Source: Aurifilum marmelostoma (lineage: Eukaryota > Ascomycota > Sordariomycetes > Diaporthales > Cryphonectriaceae). From it: DNA of 64,000 nucleotides. The first letter of the stretch is position 1. Each line of letters starts with the position of its first letter. Both the position numbers and the translations under genes were made by a program. Of the stretch, positions 10,625 through 21,770 are shown one piece after another. The notes beneath the pieces are model-generated. The model did no database searches and was not told where the DNA came from. It saw only the letters and a program-made list of their open reading frames with translations. The stretch spans positions 4,030,001-4,094,000 of the forward strand of contig JAMXSV010000003.1 of NCBI GenBank assembly GCA_027559495.1, given 5' to 3'.

Positions 10625-12900
10625 TCATGTGTGGCGATCGGCCGCGTGCACATAAAGCGGTGCCTTCCACCACATCACGTAGTGGCGCGATTCGCCTTCC
10701 CAGTCCAGGTCTTTGTTGACCAATTGCAGGTCATACCTAAAGAGCAATTTCGCGAGGCAAAGTGACATCTGAACATAGGCAAAACTATCTCCGATGGGGT
10801 GCGCACGTACACGCACACAAACATAGTCAGCAATTAACTTCTTTCTTGAATTTCGTGTTTTGCTTTGGGGGGTGGGGGGTTGGCGGAGGGGGAGGGGGGC
10901 TGGCACTTGCTTTCGACCGATACATGCCCTGAATCCGAGAGAAAAGGGCTGGCTGGCCTCCTTGGTATCCTTGCAGTCGGGTTCGATCCACCTCTCTGGC
11001 CTGAACTCCCAAGGCTCAGAGAAATACTTGGGATCATGAGATACTGTCCAAGTGCTGGTGTACACCTCAGTCTGTTGAAAGTCAGCGTGATAAAGTGGAT
11101 TTCCCAAACTTCCTCATCTAAAATGGGTAAATCGGGGAAGACGTACTCCCTCGGGAACCCAATGTCCATCTATTTGCACACCTGGCGAGATCCGGGGGAA
11201 TCCATGGGCTCCAGAAGGGTGCATTCGCATTGCCTCGTTGATCACAGCCTGGAGGTATGGCAACTGTAGAGCAGAGGACGCATCAATCTCGTCATATGAT
11301 TTGTATCGACCGCGGATTTCCTGGGTGAGCTTGTCGAGGACCCTTGGTGTCTTGAGCGTGTAGAATGTTGCTGCGGACAGGCTGGTGGCCGTTGTCTCTC
11401 CTCCGGCAATACTATCAAGAAAGTCAGAACCGGTAATGGAAACAGCAAACAGATCATCTTTGTCTTCGGGACGACGGGCTCACATGAGTGTTGAAGCGTG
11501 CGCAGTGAGCTCCTCTAGAGGGACTTCTCCGGTCTTGACCTTATCTACGATGTTGGTCAGGAAGTCTTGACGTGGTGATTCCGTTTCCAGGCGCCTGTCC
11601 AATTCTGTAAGTTCTTCTGAGTCCATCCCAGCTCATACTTGATGGCACATATGTTAAATCGGCTTGATTTACCTCTTTACTTTGGCCCGACTGTAGCCCG
11701 AATGTTTCTCACGCACCGTCATGACAAGAGACGGCACAATCCATTTGCCAAGAGTCGCGAGTAGCCAGAAGCGGCGTAAGTTATCAACAAGAGTGATCTC
11801 ACGCAGGTGTTGTAGGATAAGGTCTATCCAGAAATGGTGTTTTTCTAGATTATAGACGCCGGTAACGATGAGCGGAAGACTTGCAACATTTCCCCTCGAC
11901 GAGGAAAAGGAACAGGTGCCTCAACTCACCTTGCTCGACACAGCCAAAACTTTCTCCGAATGACATCTCGCCGAGGAGGTCAAAAGCGAGCATCTCATAC
12001 CACTTGACCATGTCGGCGCCACCGGGCTGCTGTCGGCTTAGAGGGCCGACTTTGGACACGAACTGGTCCACGCATCGCTGTATGATGCCTTCTTGCGCTG
12101 CCAGCGCTTTCGACGAGAATGCGGCTACGAGATGCTTCTTCTTCCTGGCGTGTACTTTGGGATCTCGTTCTGAACCGATGCAACCAGTTTTGTAGCCAGA
12201 ACCCTGATAAGTTGTTAAAATTTGGTTCCTGTCCTCCCTTGGTGATCCGCTCAATCCGTAAATGAAAGGTTTCGACTCACGTAGATTTCGTAAAAGTCAC
12301 TCTTGATGAGCTGAGGGCCCCCAGCCTGTGGAAATCCATAAATGTCTTTATATGACTGCACGGATGCGAAGCTCAGCTCATTAGGAGAGACTCGGAAGAC
12401 GTTGCCTGGTCGAGATTCGTAACTTCATTTTAGCAACCCTGTCTAACATGATGTATGAACATGGTTCACGTACCGTATATCTTGTGCTGTCTCTCGACTT
12501 CGCCATGATGTCGACCCCCCATGGTGTGCCAGAACCTCCATAGCTATGTTATGTCAGATCAGGAACGGAAGTATTTTTCACATTCTTGTCCTTGAAGTTC
12601 TCACCAGAGTTGAACGAGCCAGTAGAGGCCCTGGAAAGCGGGCTAGTGGGTGTAAATAGACATTATAAAATGCCTTGATCAGGAAATAGTTCAGAAGCTA
12701 TAATATTCCGGTTCTATCAGTACGATAGATCGTCAACAGCGCAATTACAATACGTTTGATGCTTTTTTTTTGCGTACTAGTATGGCTAAGCTGCTGATCC
12801 AATGGGCCTTGAAACTTGTCACCAGTATGTCTATCGCGTCTCGAGACATGCTGATTTGCATTTGTGGTCTGGTTTCATCAAGACCATGCTTAATGTCCAT
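10625..12900 (-). CDS. Cytochrome P450-1 of the terpenoid cluster (ten exons)
   Basis: ER-anchored monooxygenase of 517 residues. Exons: 12900-12778, 12697-12605, 12543-12474, 12405-12281, 12203-11930, 11844-11673, 11594-11484, 11411-11147, 11071-10911, 10784-10625; all phases agree. Residues 30-55 form a membrane anchor followed by FYNVYLHPLARFPGPLLAR, the usual hinge of fungal microsomal P450s. The I-helix has AGGETTAT, the K-helix NEAMRMHP (ExxR), then PERW. The heme loop is FSLGFRACIGRN with Cys461. The last intron begins with GC (GCAAGT at 10910) rather than GT. Only that choice yields GRNFAYVQM, and it falls at the same codon and phase as in P450-2. The gene is a paralogue of P450-2, with two extra introns. 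It shares a 1-kb divergent promoter with SDR-1. The likely substrate is the sesquiterpene or an oxidised intermediate; the position oxidised cannot be read from sequence. Confidence 0.88.
10785..10910 (-). other. Non-canonical GC-AG intron with a G-quadruplex-prone tract
   Basis: Last intron of P450-1, with donor AA|GCAAGT and acceptor ATAG|T. Its + strand carries four long G runs (10867-10872, 10874-10879, 10888-10892, 10894-10899), so the transcript is strongly C-rich just after the donor. GCAAGT is the standard donor of minor GC-AG introns. The joined codon gives Asn465 directly after the heme-loop Arg. Confidence 0.8.
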
Positions 12901-13902
12901 GTTGGGTGTTATTTTTTCTTCACAGCCAAAGCGTCAATGCTGGATTTGCGGATGACGCATTAGCATAAGATTCAAGAAAATCACAAATTGCAATATCAGA
13001 TACACCGTAGTCTATTATCACCAGCTCAGAGTAAGCCCGCCATCTCGTTCCCGACTCCATATATTGCTCTGCTGATTGGTGTCGCTAGCTCGGCGAGCTT
13101 GAAATGATCAGCGCTTTGCATGTAGACCGTCTCGAATTTCTGCAAGTAGACACAGCCGAAAACTTGCATCGCACGAGATTTCCTAACGTTCCCACTTTTC
13201 ACGTCTTTCTTGGACATTTGCGCTCGGCTCCTCGAGGCCTTGCCTAAGCTTGCGCGTAATTTGTCAGTTTTGTCTCAGTCAGTATAATGCTACCACTGAG
13301 GCAGACAAATCGAGATAGGCGACTACTAGGATAAGTACTCGCCGCTCCTCGGCCACTTCCTATTTTGTTCTAGATGACAACCGGGTCCTACCAGCTTGAC
13401 ATGCATGCGCCGCCGCAAGGTGAACCCCTCTGCCTTGATAGGCTCTCTGTAGGCATGCGTTTACACATAATTCGTCTTCGCTTACCGTGAGACGGATCCA
13501 TCAACCTGCATACGATGAAAGGGTGTAGTTCAATAGCTGGGTCCGAAGCTACACTCCTTCAGCGAAGTTCTGTCCGATGCCATCATTTTGTAGAATATGA
13601 CAACCTTGAAGGAAAATTTAAGTTTATGACATCCTCGGTTGGTGCGCCCGCTCCGCAGCCGGCAGGATGCAAGAGATTGTAGTAGGATGACTCAATAGTG
13701 CATAAAACGAAAGCACTTGGGTTCGCACTCGCTTGATCCTCCCCGTGGTCGCAGACAAGTTCATGTAATTAGATAGCTATCTGTCCTGGGCACCGCACAT
13801 GCATCTCCATCTAGTCAAAGATTACAAGTCGTCAAGAATCTATCATGTGCCCATGGTGAATATCATCTTTCGTTCTCAAGTCAATCGGGTTTCCTTCCAA
13901 AC
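12901..13902. promoter_or_regulatory. Divergent promoter region of P450-1 and SDR-1
   Basis: About 1 kb with no gene. It holds GC-rich islands in an AT-rich background: the 13-bp palindrome AGCTCGGCGAGCT at 13087-13099, CTCGGCTCCTCGAGG around 13226-13240, and CTCCTCGGCCAC at 13345-13356, which contains the 8-mer CCTCGGCC seen at other cluster sites. These are candidate binding sites for the local Zn2Cys6 factor. That is inference from recurrence and position only. Confidence 0.45.
13347..13354 (+). promoter_or_regulatory. Cluster 8-mer CCTCGGCC, site 1
   Basis: Within CTCCTCGGCCAC in the shared promoter of P450-1 and SDR-1, 447 bp from the former start codon and 549 bp from the latter. Confidence 0.35.
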
Positions 13903-15180
13903 ATGGACAAAACCGCTTCGGCATTGGTTCGGCGTCTGACGAAGGAGATTGAGGGCCGAGTTGTGCTCGTCACCGGCGTCTCACCAGGAGGGCTGGGGGC
14001 CACTTTCGCCATTGCCATTGCCGCGGCCAAGCCAGCAATGCTTATCCTCGCAGGACGTGATCGCCTCCGAAATCAGGCGACTGCAGATGCTGTCAGATCT
14101 GTTGACCCTAGCTCCAACGTCCGGGTTTTGCCCCTTGACCTGGCATCTCTAGGCGCGGTCCGAGCCGCGGCCCAGGTGGTCAATTCGTGGGCGGATGTGC
14201 CCTGTATTGACGTGCTGGTTAACAACGCTGGCATTCAGGCCATCACCTATGCCCTGTCCGAGGACGGCTTTGAGTCCAATCTGGCCACCAATCATCTTGG
14301 CCCGTTCCTCTTCACGAACCTCATCCTCCAGAAGCTGTTTCAGTCGCGGGCGCCGCGGGTGGTGAATATTGCCAGTAATGCCCACCGTCTCCATCCCATC
14401 CGATTCGGAGATTACAATTTCGACGTAAGTCGGCTGTCTTTCCCTTCTCCCCGTTCCTTGGCTTGGTCAGAAGAGGGACGCATTGCGCTGAATATTACCA
14501 TTCTCGGCAATGATAATAATAGGGCGGCGCTCTTTTCAACAGGTGGTCAGCATATGGCCAGTCCAAGACAGCCAACATGTTATTCGCCGTCTCTCTGGCG
14601 CAAAAATATGGGAAACAACACGGCTTACTTGCTTTCAGTGTTGAGCCTGGGATGGTCATGACGAACATGGCTAAAAGTCAAGATCTGCACTCAGATGTTG
14701 TCGGGTCTCTCGCGTCGCTTCGTATGTGTTCACCTCTGTTCATCTTAGCGCAAGTATTTATGCATGATAAGACTGATCAGGTTTTCAACCACTCGTTTGT
14801 TCTCATAGGCGCAAGTGACCGTGCCCTGGGAAATATCGAGGGTTGGCAAGAAATGCCCGGCTTTATTTCTCTGGATGAAGGCGCCGCAACAATAGTCTAT
14901 GCAGCCTTTGAGCCTGGGCTATCAGGTACGCGGATCCGGGACATGTTTTGCAATCTTCTACCGTGTGGGCCGAGTTCAGCTAATATGAAGGGCTTATGTT
15001 GCTGCTCTATGTGTGCCTATAGCTCATGTCAACGGTTCATATTTGATTGATTGCGCCATCGCCGATCCGAAGACTACTACAGTCAGATCTTGGGCAACGA
15101 GCAATGCGGATGCAGACATGTTGTGGGATCTAAGCGCAGGGCTGGTGGGGCTGGCTTCTGAAGAGACCTTTGGATCATAG
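13903..15180 (+). CDS. Short-chain dehydrogenase/reductase SDR-1 of the cluster
   Basis: NAD(P)-dependent alcohol/ketone oxidoreductase, 331 residues. Exons: 13903-14424, 14523-14721, 14809-14925, 15023-15180. The second exon start was chosen because it alone gives ALFNRWSAYGQSKTANML in frame. The Rossmann motif is TGVSPGGLGA near residue 24, followed by NNAG. The catalytic set is Ser in NIASNAH, Tyr185 and Lys189 (YGQSK), then the EPGMV cofactor loop. The tail DRALGNIEGW is typical of the large fungal family related to retinol dehydrogenases and WW-domain oxidoreductases. No signal or membrane segment is seen, so it is probably cytosolic or ER-surface. It is divergent from P450-1, suggesting coordinate control. 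Its likely role is oxidising a hydroxyl made by a cluster P450 or reducing a ketone. Confidence 0.88.
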
Positions 15181-16610
15181 ATGACAGATACCTAGGTGTC
15201 GGTGTACACATGTCAGACGGAAAACAAATGTGACAGAGAAAGAAAGGCAACGTTAATGATGCCAATATTGCTGGGATCTTTCTTTTGTCGATCAAGATAC
15301 TAGGCGTAGCACGCGGCGAGAATCAAAATTTAGTAACAAGAATCCATCTAGTGACCTAATCATCGATGTGTCCTATCTGCCTTTCTTTCTTCCTTGTTCT
15401 CTTTTTCTTCTTCTTTTTATTTTCCCCTTCAGTAATGATACTGGTGTAGCCTGTTATCTTTGCATGTCATTTAAGTTTTCTACTCAAAGTATGTGCCTCG
15501 TGAGCATATGATCGTTAGCTCTTCTGCCTACCCTAGGGTAGTCTTATGCGGCCTTTCCATGCCACTCAGACCAGGAATTCTACATGACAGGGCTTTTAAA
15601 GCGAACGCGAACCTCAAATGCTACACTTGGCGGCTCTCCCCTGTCCATACCCCAAGGTGTGGTCACAGGGTCATTTTCCATGGGATTCATACTCTTATAC
15701 AGAATCCCCTTAGTGCTCACGCTCATCACACTGCCATCCCACAAGTGGCTCCGCAGTGGCGCAGCAAGTCTTTGGGGGCTGAATTTGGAATAATTAAGCC
15801 GGTGATCTACGCGGCCTACAGGAGGCGGAAGAAACTATGAACGCGTCAGGCTTAAATGAAAAAAAAAGTTTCAGATTCGTCCCTTCGTAGTCCGAAAGAT
15901 GTCTTGACGACACCCTTGGCATGTATGTAACGTACATCAATCAGGAAGGTATAATTCCCTCGAGATGACTTCGCAGGATCATGGTGGCAAAAGCGATGTA
16001 CCTAGAGATTAGGAAGCAGTAATCACAGCATCAATACGGCACGGAAAACGGTGACGCTACCACGGAGCGTACTGGCGCAAGGGCCGGGTATCATTGCTTA
16101 CTAGAGACGTGTATATCACTGTATCACTCATGAGGGGCACCTGGGCATTGTCCTCAGTCAATGTAGTCATTGGTCTGCCCAGGTGGGCACCACGACATGC
16201 AGTCAGCTCCTTGCATTATCCGCTTTGACCAATCCCTTTTCAGGTCGCTAGGCAATCTTTCGAGATGATAAACGGATCGTAGAGTGACAAGGAAAAGATA
16301 CTCTGTAGTCTTGATTACTTGAGCAAGAAACCCACATAGTGATACAGTCAGTGATCTGAGGGCCATCCATTCGCCCCCCCCCCCCCCCGAACCGAGAAGT
16401 GACGGATCCTTTTATGCATAATTGTTTGTGATATATAACACAACAAATTCTTGCAAATCCTCCTCAATTCTTGGCAACCCTTTCGAAAGAGTTGAGAGTC
16501 GTCGACACCATTACCAACGAAGTCTTCTAGCTATCCCGGGCCCTCACACGCACACACGCACTCACGCCCTGGAGAAAGTTGACGCCCAGACTCTCAGAAA
16601 TATCTAGTGA
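15181..16610. other. Intergenic region and leader of the Zn2Cys6 gene
   Basis: About 1.4 kb. Pyrimidine-rich at 15375-15430. An open frame at about 15508-15840 resembles no family. A C15 run lies at 16374-16388, some 220 bp before the regulator's start codon. The final 150 bp is CA/CT-rich (cacacgcacacacgcactc), consistent with a leader. Confidence 0.45.
16374..16388 (+). repeat. Poly-C tract (C15) upstream of the regulator
   Basis: Uninterrupted C15 about 220 bp before the Zn2Cys6 start codon. With the C14 tract at 4434 and the C10 tract at 63299 it is one of several long poly-C runs confined to intergenic DNA here. Confidence 0.9.
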
Positions 16611-18146
16611 ATGTTTTCCAGCTGGAAGCATGAGTTCAAGGGCGAAGGGTCTGTCTTGTCAGAAAGGCCCCAAATCTTTGACCCAGTGACGGCTAAGACG
16701 AGTGGGCCTCAAGCATGCAACCACTGCCGGGCAAAGAAGAGTAAATGTACCGGCGAGAAAGATGGATGCGCACGCTGTAAGACCTTGGCCCGAAAATGCG
16801 TCTACCGCTCCAACGACAGACAGGGTCCCGAGTCGAGGCGCCGAAGCAGGAAAGCACAAACTCCCGGGTCAGAAGACAAGCAGCAGCAGCAGCAGCAGCA
16901 ACGGGCACAGAAACAAAAGAACGCAGAAGACAGATCTCTTCCTCCTCCTGGTGCTGCTGGCCCTTCTTCTGTTCAAGATTTTTGTCAAACATATCAGCAA
17001 GGACCGGAAACACCAGCTCCCCACGAATCTTTGCTCTCACATCACCAACAACACCAGCAGGAAACGCCAGCCTCCTTCGGCTCGACCCTTGGCATCGGTG
17101 GTGGTGAGGCCTTCGACGACCTCGATTGGCTCAAATATGGTCAATTGCCACATGCAGGCAGTGATAACGGAGACCTCCTCGATTTTACTATGGTTGGCCT
17201 CGCAATGGGCAGTGCGACAGCCCTTTCTGCCTCAGGTGACGCCATCAGCCCTGCGCCGGCATTTGAGACCACGGACTGCGATCTGGAGGGCTTGGTTCTT
17301 ACAGTCGACACGGGTGTGAGATCAAGTAGGCTCAATTCGGCTTCAAGCTCCGGAAGCTCGGCTCCATCGACGTTCTCAGTTGATCCGAGTCTGTTTGCTA
17401 CGCCCACATCTCAGGTAGATCCGACAAGGCAAGAAGCGTTTGCCCCTGGTCATACTACCAAGGCCCATTACCCGGCACTCGGACTTCAGGCTCGCAATCA
17501 GGACCAAAAGCATACTCCAGTTGAAGTTCCATTCTTAAAAGAGCCTCCTCATCATTCGTCGCCTACGACTATTGAGTCCACACGCGAGCCTCTCCCGACC
17601 TGCCAATGCCTGCACCGAGTGGTCATTCTCATGGATGAGCTCGAATCAGTAGCAGTTGGTGAGACGGTTAATTGTGCAAGTCTGGACAACGCTCTCGCTG
17701 CACACAAAGAAGCAGTTCGCCATGGCAATTCAATGCTTGCCTGCACCACCTGCACCAGGCGTGTTGAGAACATGATGATCTTGACTTTCCTGGCGGACCG
17801 ACTGTCTCGACTTTGCAGTCTGATCGCCACAGGAGCGGGCTTCGTCAACAGAACCAACACGGCGGCATCCTCTTCCACGCTCGAACGACGGCAGAATTCA
17901 TTTGCGCTCGGTTACTATGAGCTAGACTCGGAAGAAGAAGTTTCGGTTCTGATACGTGGGCTGCTCGGCATACAGCTCCGTCAGCTCCGGACCTTTGTTC
18001 AAAAATTACATCAGATTGCAGCACGCCTACATTCGGATGCGATGAGCCGCAGGTTGTTGGTGTCAGAAGGTCTAATCAGAATGACACTGGACAACATCTC
18101 TGCCCCTCAGAGAAGCCATATATCCGTTGACGTGGATGAACAGTAA
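16611..18146 (+). CDS. Zn2Cys6 transcription factor, probable cluster regulator
   Basis: 511-residue fungal binuclear zinc-cluster activator in a single open frame. The DNA-binding domain is at about residues 36-62, CNHCRAKKSKC then CARCKTLARKC, with six well-spaced cysteines. It sits at the N terminus after about 35 residues. A basic linker and a polyglutamine run follow (CAG repeat near 16880-16900), then Pro/Ser/Gln-rich sequence. The C-terminal half contains a CQCLHRVVILMDELESV segment and CTTCTRRVENMMILTFLADRLSRL, an arrangement seen in AflR-type regulators of secondary metabolism. It lacks the long fungal-specific middle homology region. It lies inside the terpenoid cluster between SDR-1 and P450-2, so pathway-specific regulation is the natural inference; its sites are unknown. 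AflR-like proteins prefer TCG-N5-CGA type sites. Confidence 0.88.
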   Translation: MFSSWKHEFKGEGSVLSERPQIFDPVTAKTSGPQACNHCRAKKSKCTGEKDGCARCKTLARKCVYRSNDRQGPESRRRSRKAQTPGSEDKQQQQQQQRAQKQKNAEDRSLPPPGAAGPSSVQDFCQTYQQGPETPAPHESLLSHHQQHQQETPASFGSTLGIGGGEAFDDLDWLKYGQLPHAGSDNGDLLDFTMVGLAMGSATALSASGDAISPAPAFETTDCDLEGLVLTVDTGVRSSRLNSASSSGSSAPSTFSVDPSLFATPTSQVDPTRQEAFAPGHTTKAHYPALGLQARNQDQKHTPVEVPFLKEPPHHSSPTTIESTREPLPTCQCLHRVVILMDELESVAVGETVNCASLDNALAAHKEAVRHGNSMLACTTCTRRVENMMILTFLADRLSRLCSLIATGAGFVNRTNTAASSSTLERRQNSFALGYYELDSEEEVSVLIRGLLGIQLRQLRTFVQKLHQIAARLHSDAMSRRLLVSEGLIRMTLDNISAPQRSHISVDVDEQ

Positions 18147-18911
18147 CAACTAGCATAGCAATAATGCCGGACTATGCTCGATAACAGGCCGAGGACGAAT
18201 TTGAAAAATGTCAAAGTCGTCTTTGCTTCCTTTCAAGGCTAGGCTGATAGAGTCGTTGTTTTTCGACCGTGAAAGACATTCTGGACCGATGCGTTCCACA
18301 GCGAGTTCTTTGTTCTTGGATGACACGGGGCCTAGAAAGCGGAGTATGGTCTAATAAGGATGTTTGGCTTCAGGAGTCTACGGTAGCAAACCGGCTGCAT
18401 GCTACCAACGCCTGTGGAATCCAACAAGGAGGACATCGTACCTGAGGTTATAAGACCTGAAATTAGATTAAGTACATAGGCAAATTTCAGCAATCATATC
18501 ACCTCCGCCGCCATTTATACGCAGGTTTTGGGAATGAGTAAAGTCAGTAATTAGAAACATAACTAAATGATGAACAGATTCCGCGCAATTGAAGGTTATC
18601 CACGTTGCTTGACCTCACCAGCCTAGGAGAAGGGACTCTCCGGCAGTGCCACAGTCCCCAAAAAGGTAAATGCTACACTCAAGTTGGAAGTAGCCGAAGG
18701 AGACGGTTCATTGCAAAGAGTCTGCCCGAGCCAATGGTACCCAATTTGTTAGTGCAGTGGCGTTCGGATCAGCCCCCTCCCTCTATCTGCATGTGTGTGA
18801 CTGACCACCCTTTACTTCTTTCGCCCACAGGCAGGTATTTAAATTGTCAGCCAATATTGGCGTTCATGCTCAAGGCTTGGGCTGCCTCTCCTTCGCAAGC
18901 AGACTTTCGTC
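18147..18911. promoter_or_regulatory. Intergenic region, promoter of P450-2
   Basis: 765 bp with no gene. It carries GGCCGAGG at 18187-18194, 41 bp past the regulator stop, the same 8-mer found near other cluster genes. The first start codon compatible with a membrane anchor and correct splicing for P450-2 is at 18912. Confidence 0.4.
18187..18194 (-). promoter_or_regulatory. Cluster 8-mer CCTCGGCC, site 2
   Basis: GGCCGAGG on the + strand, between the regulator and P450-2. Confidence 0.3.
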
Positions 18912-21233
18912 ATGGGAAAACTTGGTCATACAGATGCAATGGTATTTCAATTTCAGGACTCACGTGAGTTCATATGGCCTGGGCTTATTGCTCTCCTTAT
19001 TTTGAAGGTAGGAGAACCCTCCCTACCCAGCATTACCACATAGGCAAATAGTATCGCAGAAGAGCAGAATATAGGATGCCTGTGCTTCTTGAGACAAACT
19101 CACAAAGGCAGTCAAACACCTGAAATGAAAAAAATCGCCTGCTGACACCAATCTTCACATAAGGTCGTAGGGGTTTGGATTTACAAGCTCATATACAACA
19201 TATACTTCCACCCCTTGAGCAAATTCCCAGGGCCCAAGTTCGCATCTTTCAGCAATGTTCGTCACATTCAAACACTATTTCCCTCTCTGGAGAGGGAGAA
19301 CTCGACTCCTCACCCGGACATCTAAGGCTTATTCAGTTGAGCACTCATATAGGCCCCATACTCCTTCTGGTTTCTCAGTGGGCGTCAACCCTACACGGTC
19401 CTGAGGCTGCATCGAAAATACGGTAAGAATGGGGGTTTGTCCTTGTGAACTATGAGATGAAGGCTCACTACACCATCAATGAGGTCAATCACTGAGATGC
19501 ATTCTTGCAGGTCCCGTTGTGCGCGTTGCTCCGAATGAATTGTCCTTCAACACGGCACGATCATGGAAAGACATCTATGGTTTCCGTCAAAATCACAAAC
19601 CATTCATCAAGAGCGCTTTTTATGACGGTGGGAGTTTTGCGAGTCGTGGGGTGCACTCTATCGTCAGCGAGCGCGATGTCGCAGCTCATGGGCAGATGCG
19701 AAGGCTCCTTGCGCATGCCTTCTCGGCCACCTCTCTGAACGAGCAAGAACCTCTCATTGCCGAAACTGTCGATCGTTTTATCGATGTTGTCAAGACCAAG
19801 TCGAAACCGGATCTTGAGGAACCTTTCAATATCGGCAAGGCTTTCGAAATGATGGCTTTCGATATAATCGGGGATCTTGCGTTTGGACAAACCTTTCAGG
19901 CTCTGGAAAGTGGTACGTTGGTCATGGCCTGCTTCACAATGTTGTGCTTCATGAGAGACAAAGAGATATGCCAGAGAGGCTCACGTCACCGAATTGACAG
20001 ACAAGCCGCACCCATGGATTTCCATCACTGTGGGGGCCTTGACCCAGGGGGCTCTGGTTGATACGTTCAAAAGGTTCCCAGGCGTGGCGCGAATCGTGAA
20101 AGTATTGCTAAGAAAGAAGATTGAAACCTTGACCAAGGATACGGGGACAAATGAAGACATGGCGATCGAGTTGGTCAAGAAGTAAGTCTACGATTCTCAC
20201 GGAGCTATCCTCCTCGGCCTTGCGTCTTTTCATCGCAGTGGAAGTTCTGTTTGTGACTGCCATATGTTGAAATGCTGACAAAACTACCCAACAGCCGCAT
20301 AGAGCGACAAAGTGCCCGCAGGGACTTCATGACAAGGATCCTGCAGCATCGAGATCTCGAGAAGGTAGAAGTCACGGATCTCGAACTGGCGGCCCACGCA
20401 TCCGATTTCGTCCTCGCGGGTAGCGAGACGACATCAACGGCACTGACGTGTGCGACATACCACCTATTGAAATATCCAGCTGTGATGGAGAAGCTTGTAG
20501 CAGAGGTCCGTGGAGCTGGCTTTGCCTCTAATGCCGACATTTCAGACGCCTCGACGCGCCCATTACGATACCTACATGCTGTCTGCCTTGAGGCGATGCG
20601 TGTTTATCCTCCGTTGCCTTTTGCATTGCCACGTGTCGTCCCCAAGGACGGGGATACGGTAGACGGATTCTTCCTACCTGAAGGGGTAAGTAATTCGCCT
20701 AATTCGTTTGTTTCCTGGAAAGCTTCGATGAGCCTCACTCTCATTTCTTGAAGCGAGCTATGAATATCCAGGTGATCCCATGTGCTAACATATGGGTGCA
20801 GACAATCGTTTCTACCAGCCCTAGTGCCGCAAGTCTTGACTCCAGGAATTTCAAAGACCCATTCCGATTCATCCCAGAAAGGTGGCTAGGTATGTCGGAA
20901 GACGACGTGCTCGAAGCGAGCCAGCCGTTCTCTCTAGGAGCCAGAGGCTGTTTAGGAAAGAGGTTAGTCTAATTATTTTCTCATTGCCGCTCCCTGATAT
21001 ATGTGTGACGTTTAATATGGGACACCCTTGAGAATGTCTGCTAATGAAATCACCACTCTTTGATCCACAGTCTGGGCTGGTTGGAGTTGCGTACAACTTT
21101 GACGAAGCTCATCTGGATGTTCGACTTGGAGCCTGTTCAGCCCGATCTGGACTGGCATCTGGAATCACGCATGTATACACTTTGGCAAAAGCCACATCTA
21201 TTTGTCAAGGCCAAATTGGCGCGCAAGATGTAG
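18912..21233 (+). CDS. Cytochrome P450-2 of the terpenoid cluster (eight exons)
   Basis: Microsomal monooxygenase of 518 residues. Exons: 18912-19007, 19164-19256, 19353-19422, 19511-19912, 20001-20181, 20295-20685, 20802-20962, 21071-21233; all phases join. The first exon holds a membrane anchor (WPGLIALLILK). The second gives YNIYFHPLSKFPGPKFASF. I-helix AGSETTST, K-helix EAMRVYPPLP, then PERW; heme loop FSLGARGCLGKS with Cys461, the same residue number as P450-1. It shares at least six intron positions with P450-1, so the two arose by duplication. Donor GTTCGT after exon 2 is weak, but the alternatives break the conserved SGRQPY-LRLHRKYG segment. The acceptor at 20001 is the best of three nearby choices (gives ESDKPHPWIS), and a longer exon is possible. 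Neighbours place it in sesquiterpene oxidation; the site of hydroxylation is unknown. Confidence 0.88.
20212..20219 (+). promoter_or_regulatory. Cluster 8-mer CCTCGGCC, site 3 (intronic)
   Basis: Within TCCTCCTCGGCCTT inside the fifth intron of P450-2 (20182-20294). Position in an intron makes a regulatory role less certain. Confidence 0.25.
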
Positions 21234-21331
21234 AATGTGGTTTATAGGAAAAGCCTCCAGAGCTCCTGTCTATCAAGCGGGCCGCAATCGTGATTTCAAG
21301 TCTAAATAGATTTCGGTACGTCTCCCAATCT

Positions 21332-21344
21332 GCAATGGCCGAGG
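21332..21344 (-). promoter_or_regulatory. 13-mer GCAATGGCCGAGG, copy 1
   Basis: About 100 bp after the P450-2 stop codon; identical to the copy at 21771. Confidence 0.4.
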
Positions 21345-21770
21345 AGCCTGGAATGATGTGCAGATCCAGATCAGTTGGAATTCTGGTGAGACTCAAGAGC
21401 CGTCGGAGAATCGTTATTTGCACATTTATATTCACCGAGACTCAATGAATCTTCAGGCCCGTTCTACCCGCACATAGCAAATAAGACAAGAGACGTTTTC
21501 ATAGGTGTTTTTCAGCACAGCTCCAAAGAGCGGCTTTCTATTATCCACACAACTTGGACCCCTAAGCCTTTCAGCATATTTTGTGTATATATTCGTATAT
21601 ACTTATCTCCTTGTTTTTTCTCTGTTTTCCTCCCTCGTCCGCTCGTTTTCAGACGGTATAACAATAGTAATATAAGGGATGTCTACCAGACTCAAAGCTT
21701 TCGGGTGATGAGGTGGTGAGGTGGGCGGGGGAGCATCCTTCGGGGAACACTGCGACTACATCCTAACTTG

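Noticed and set aside
10800..10910. GT donor (CAA|GTGCC) for the last P450-1 intron
   Set aside because: Gives a protein missing the conserved GRN-FAYVQM block and a position differing from P450-2.
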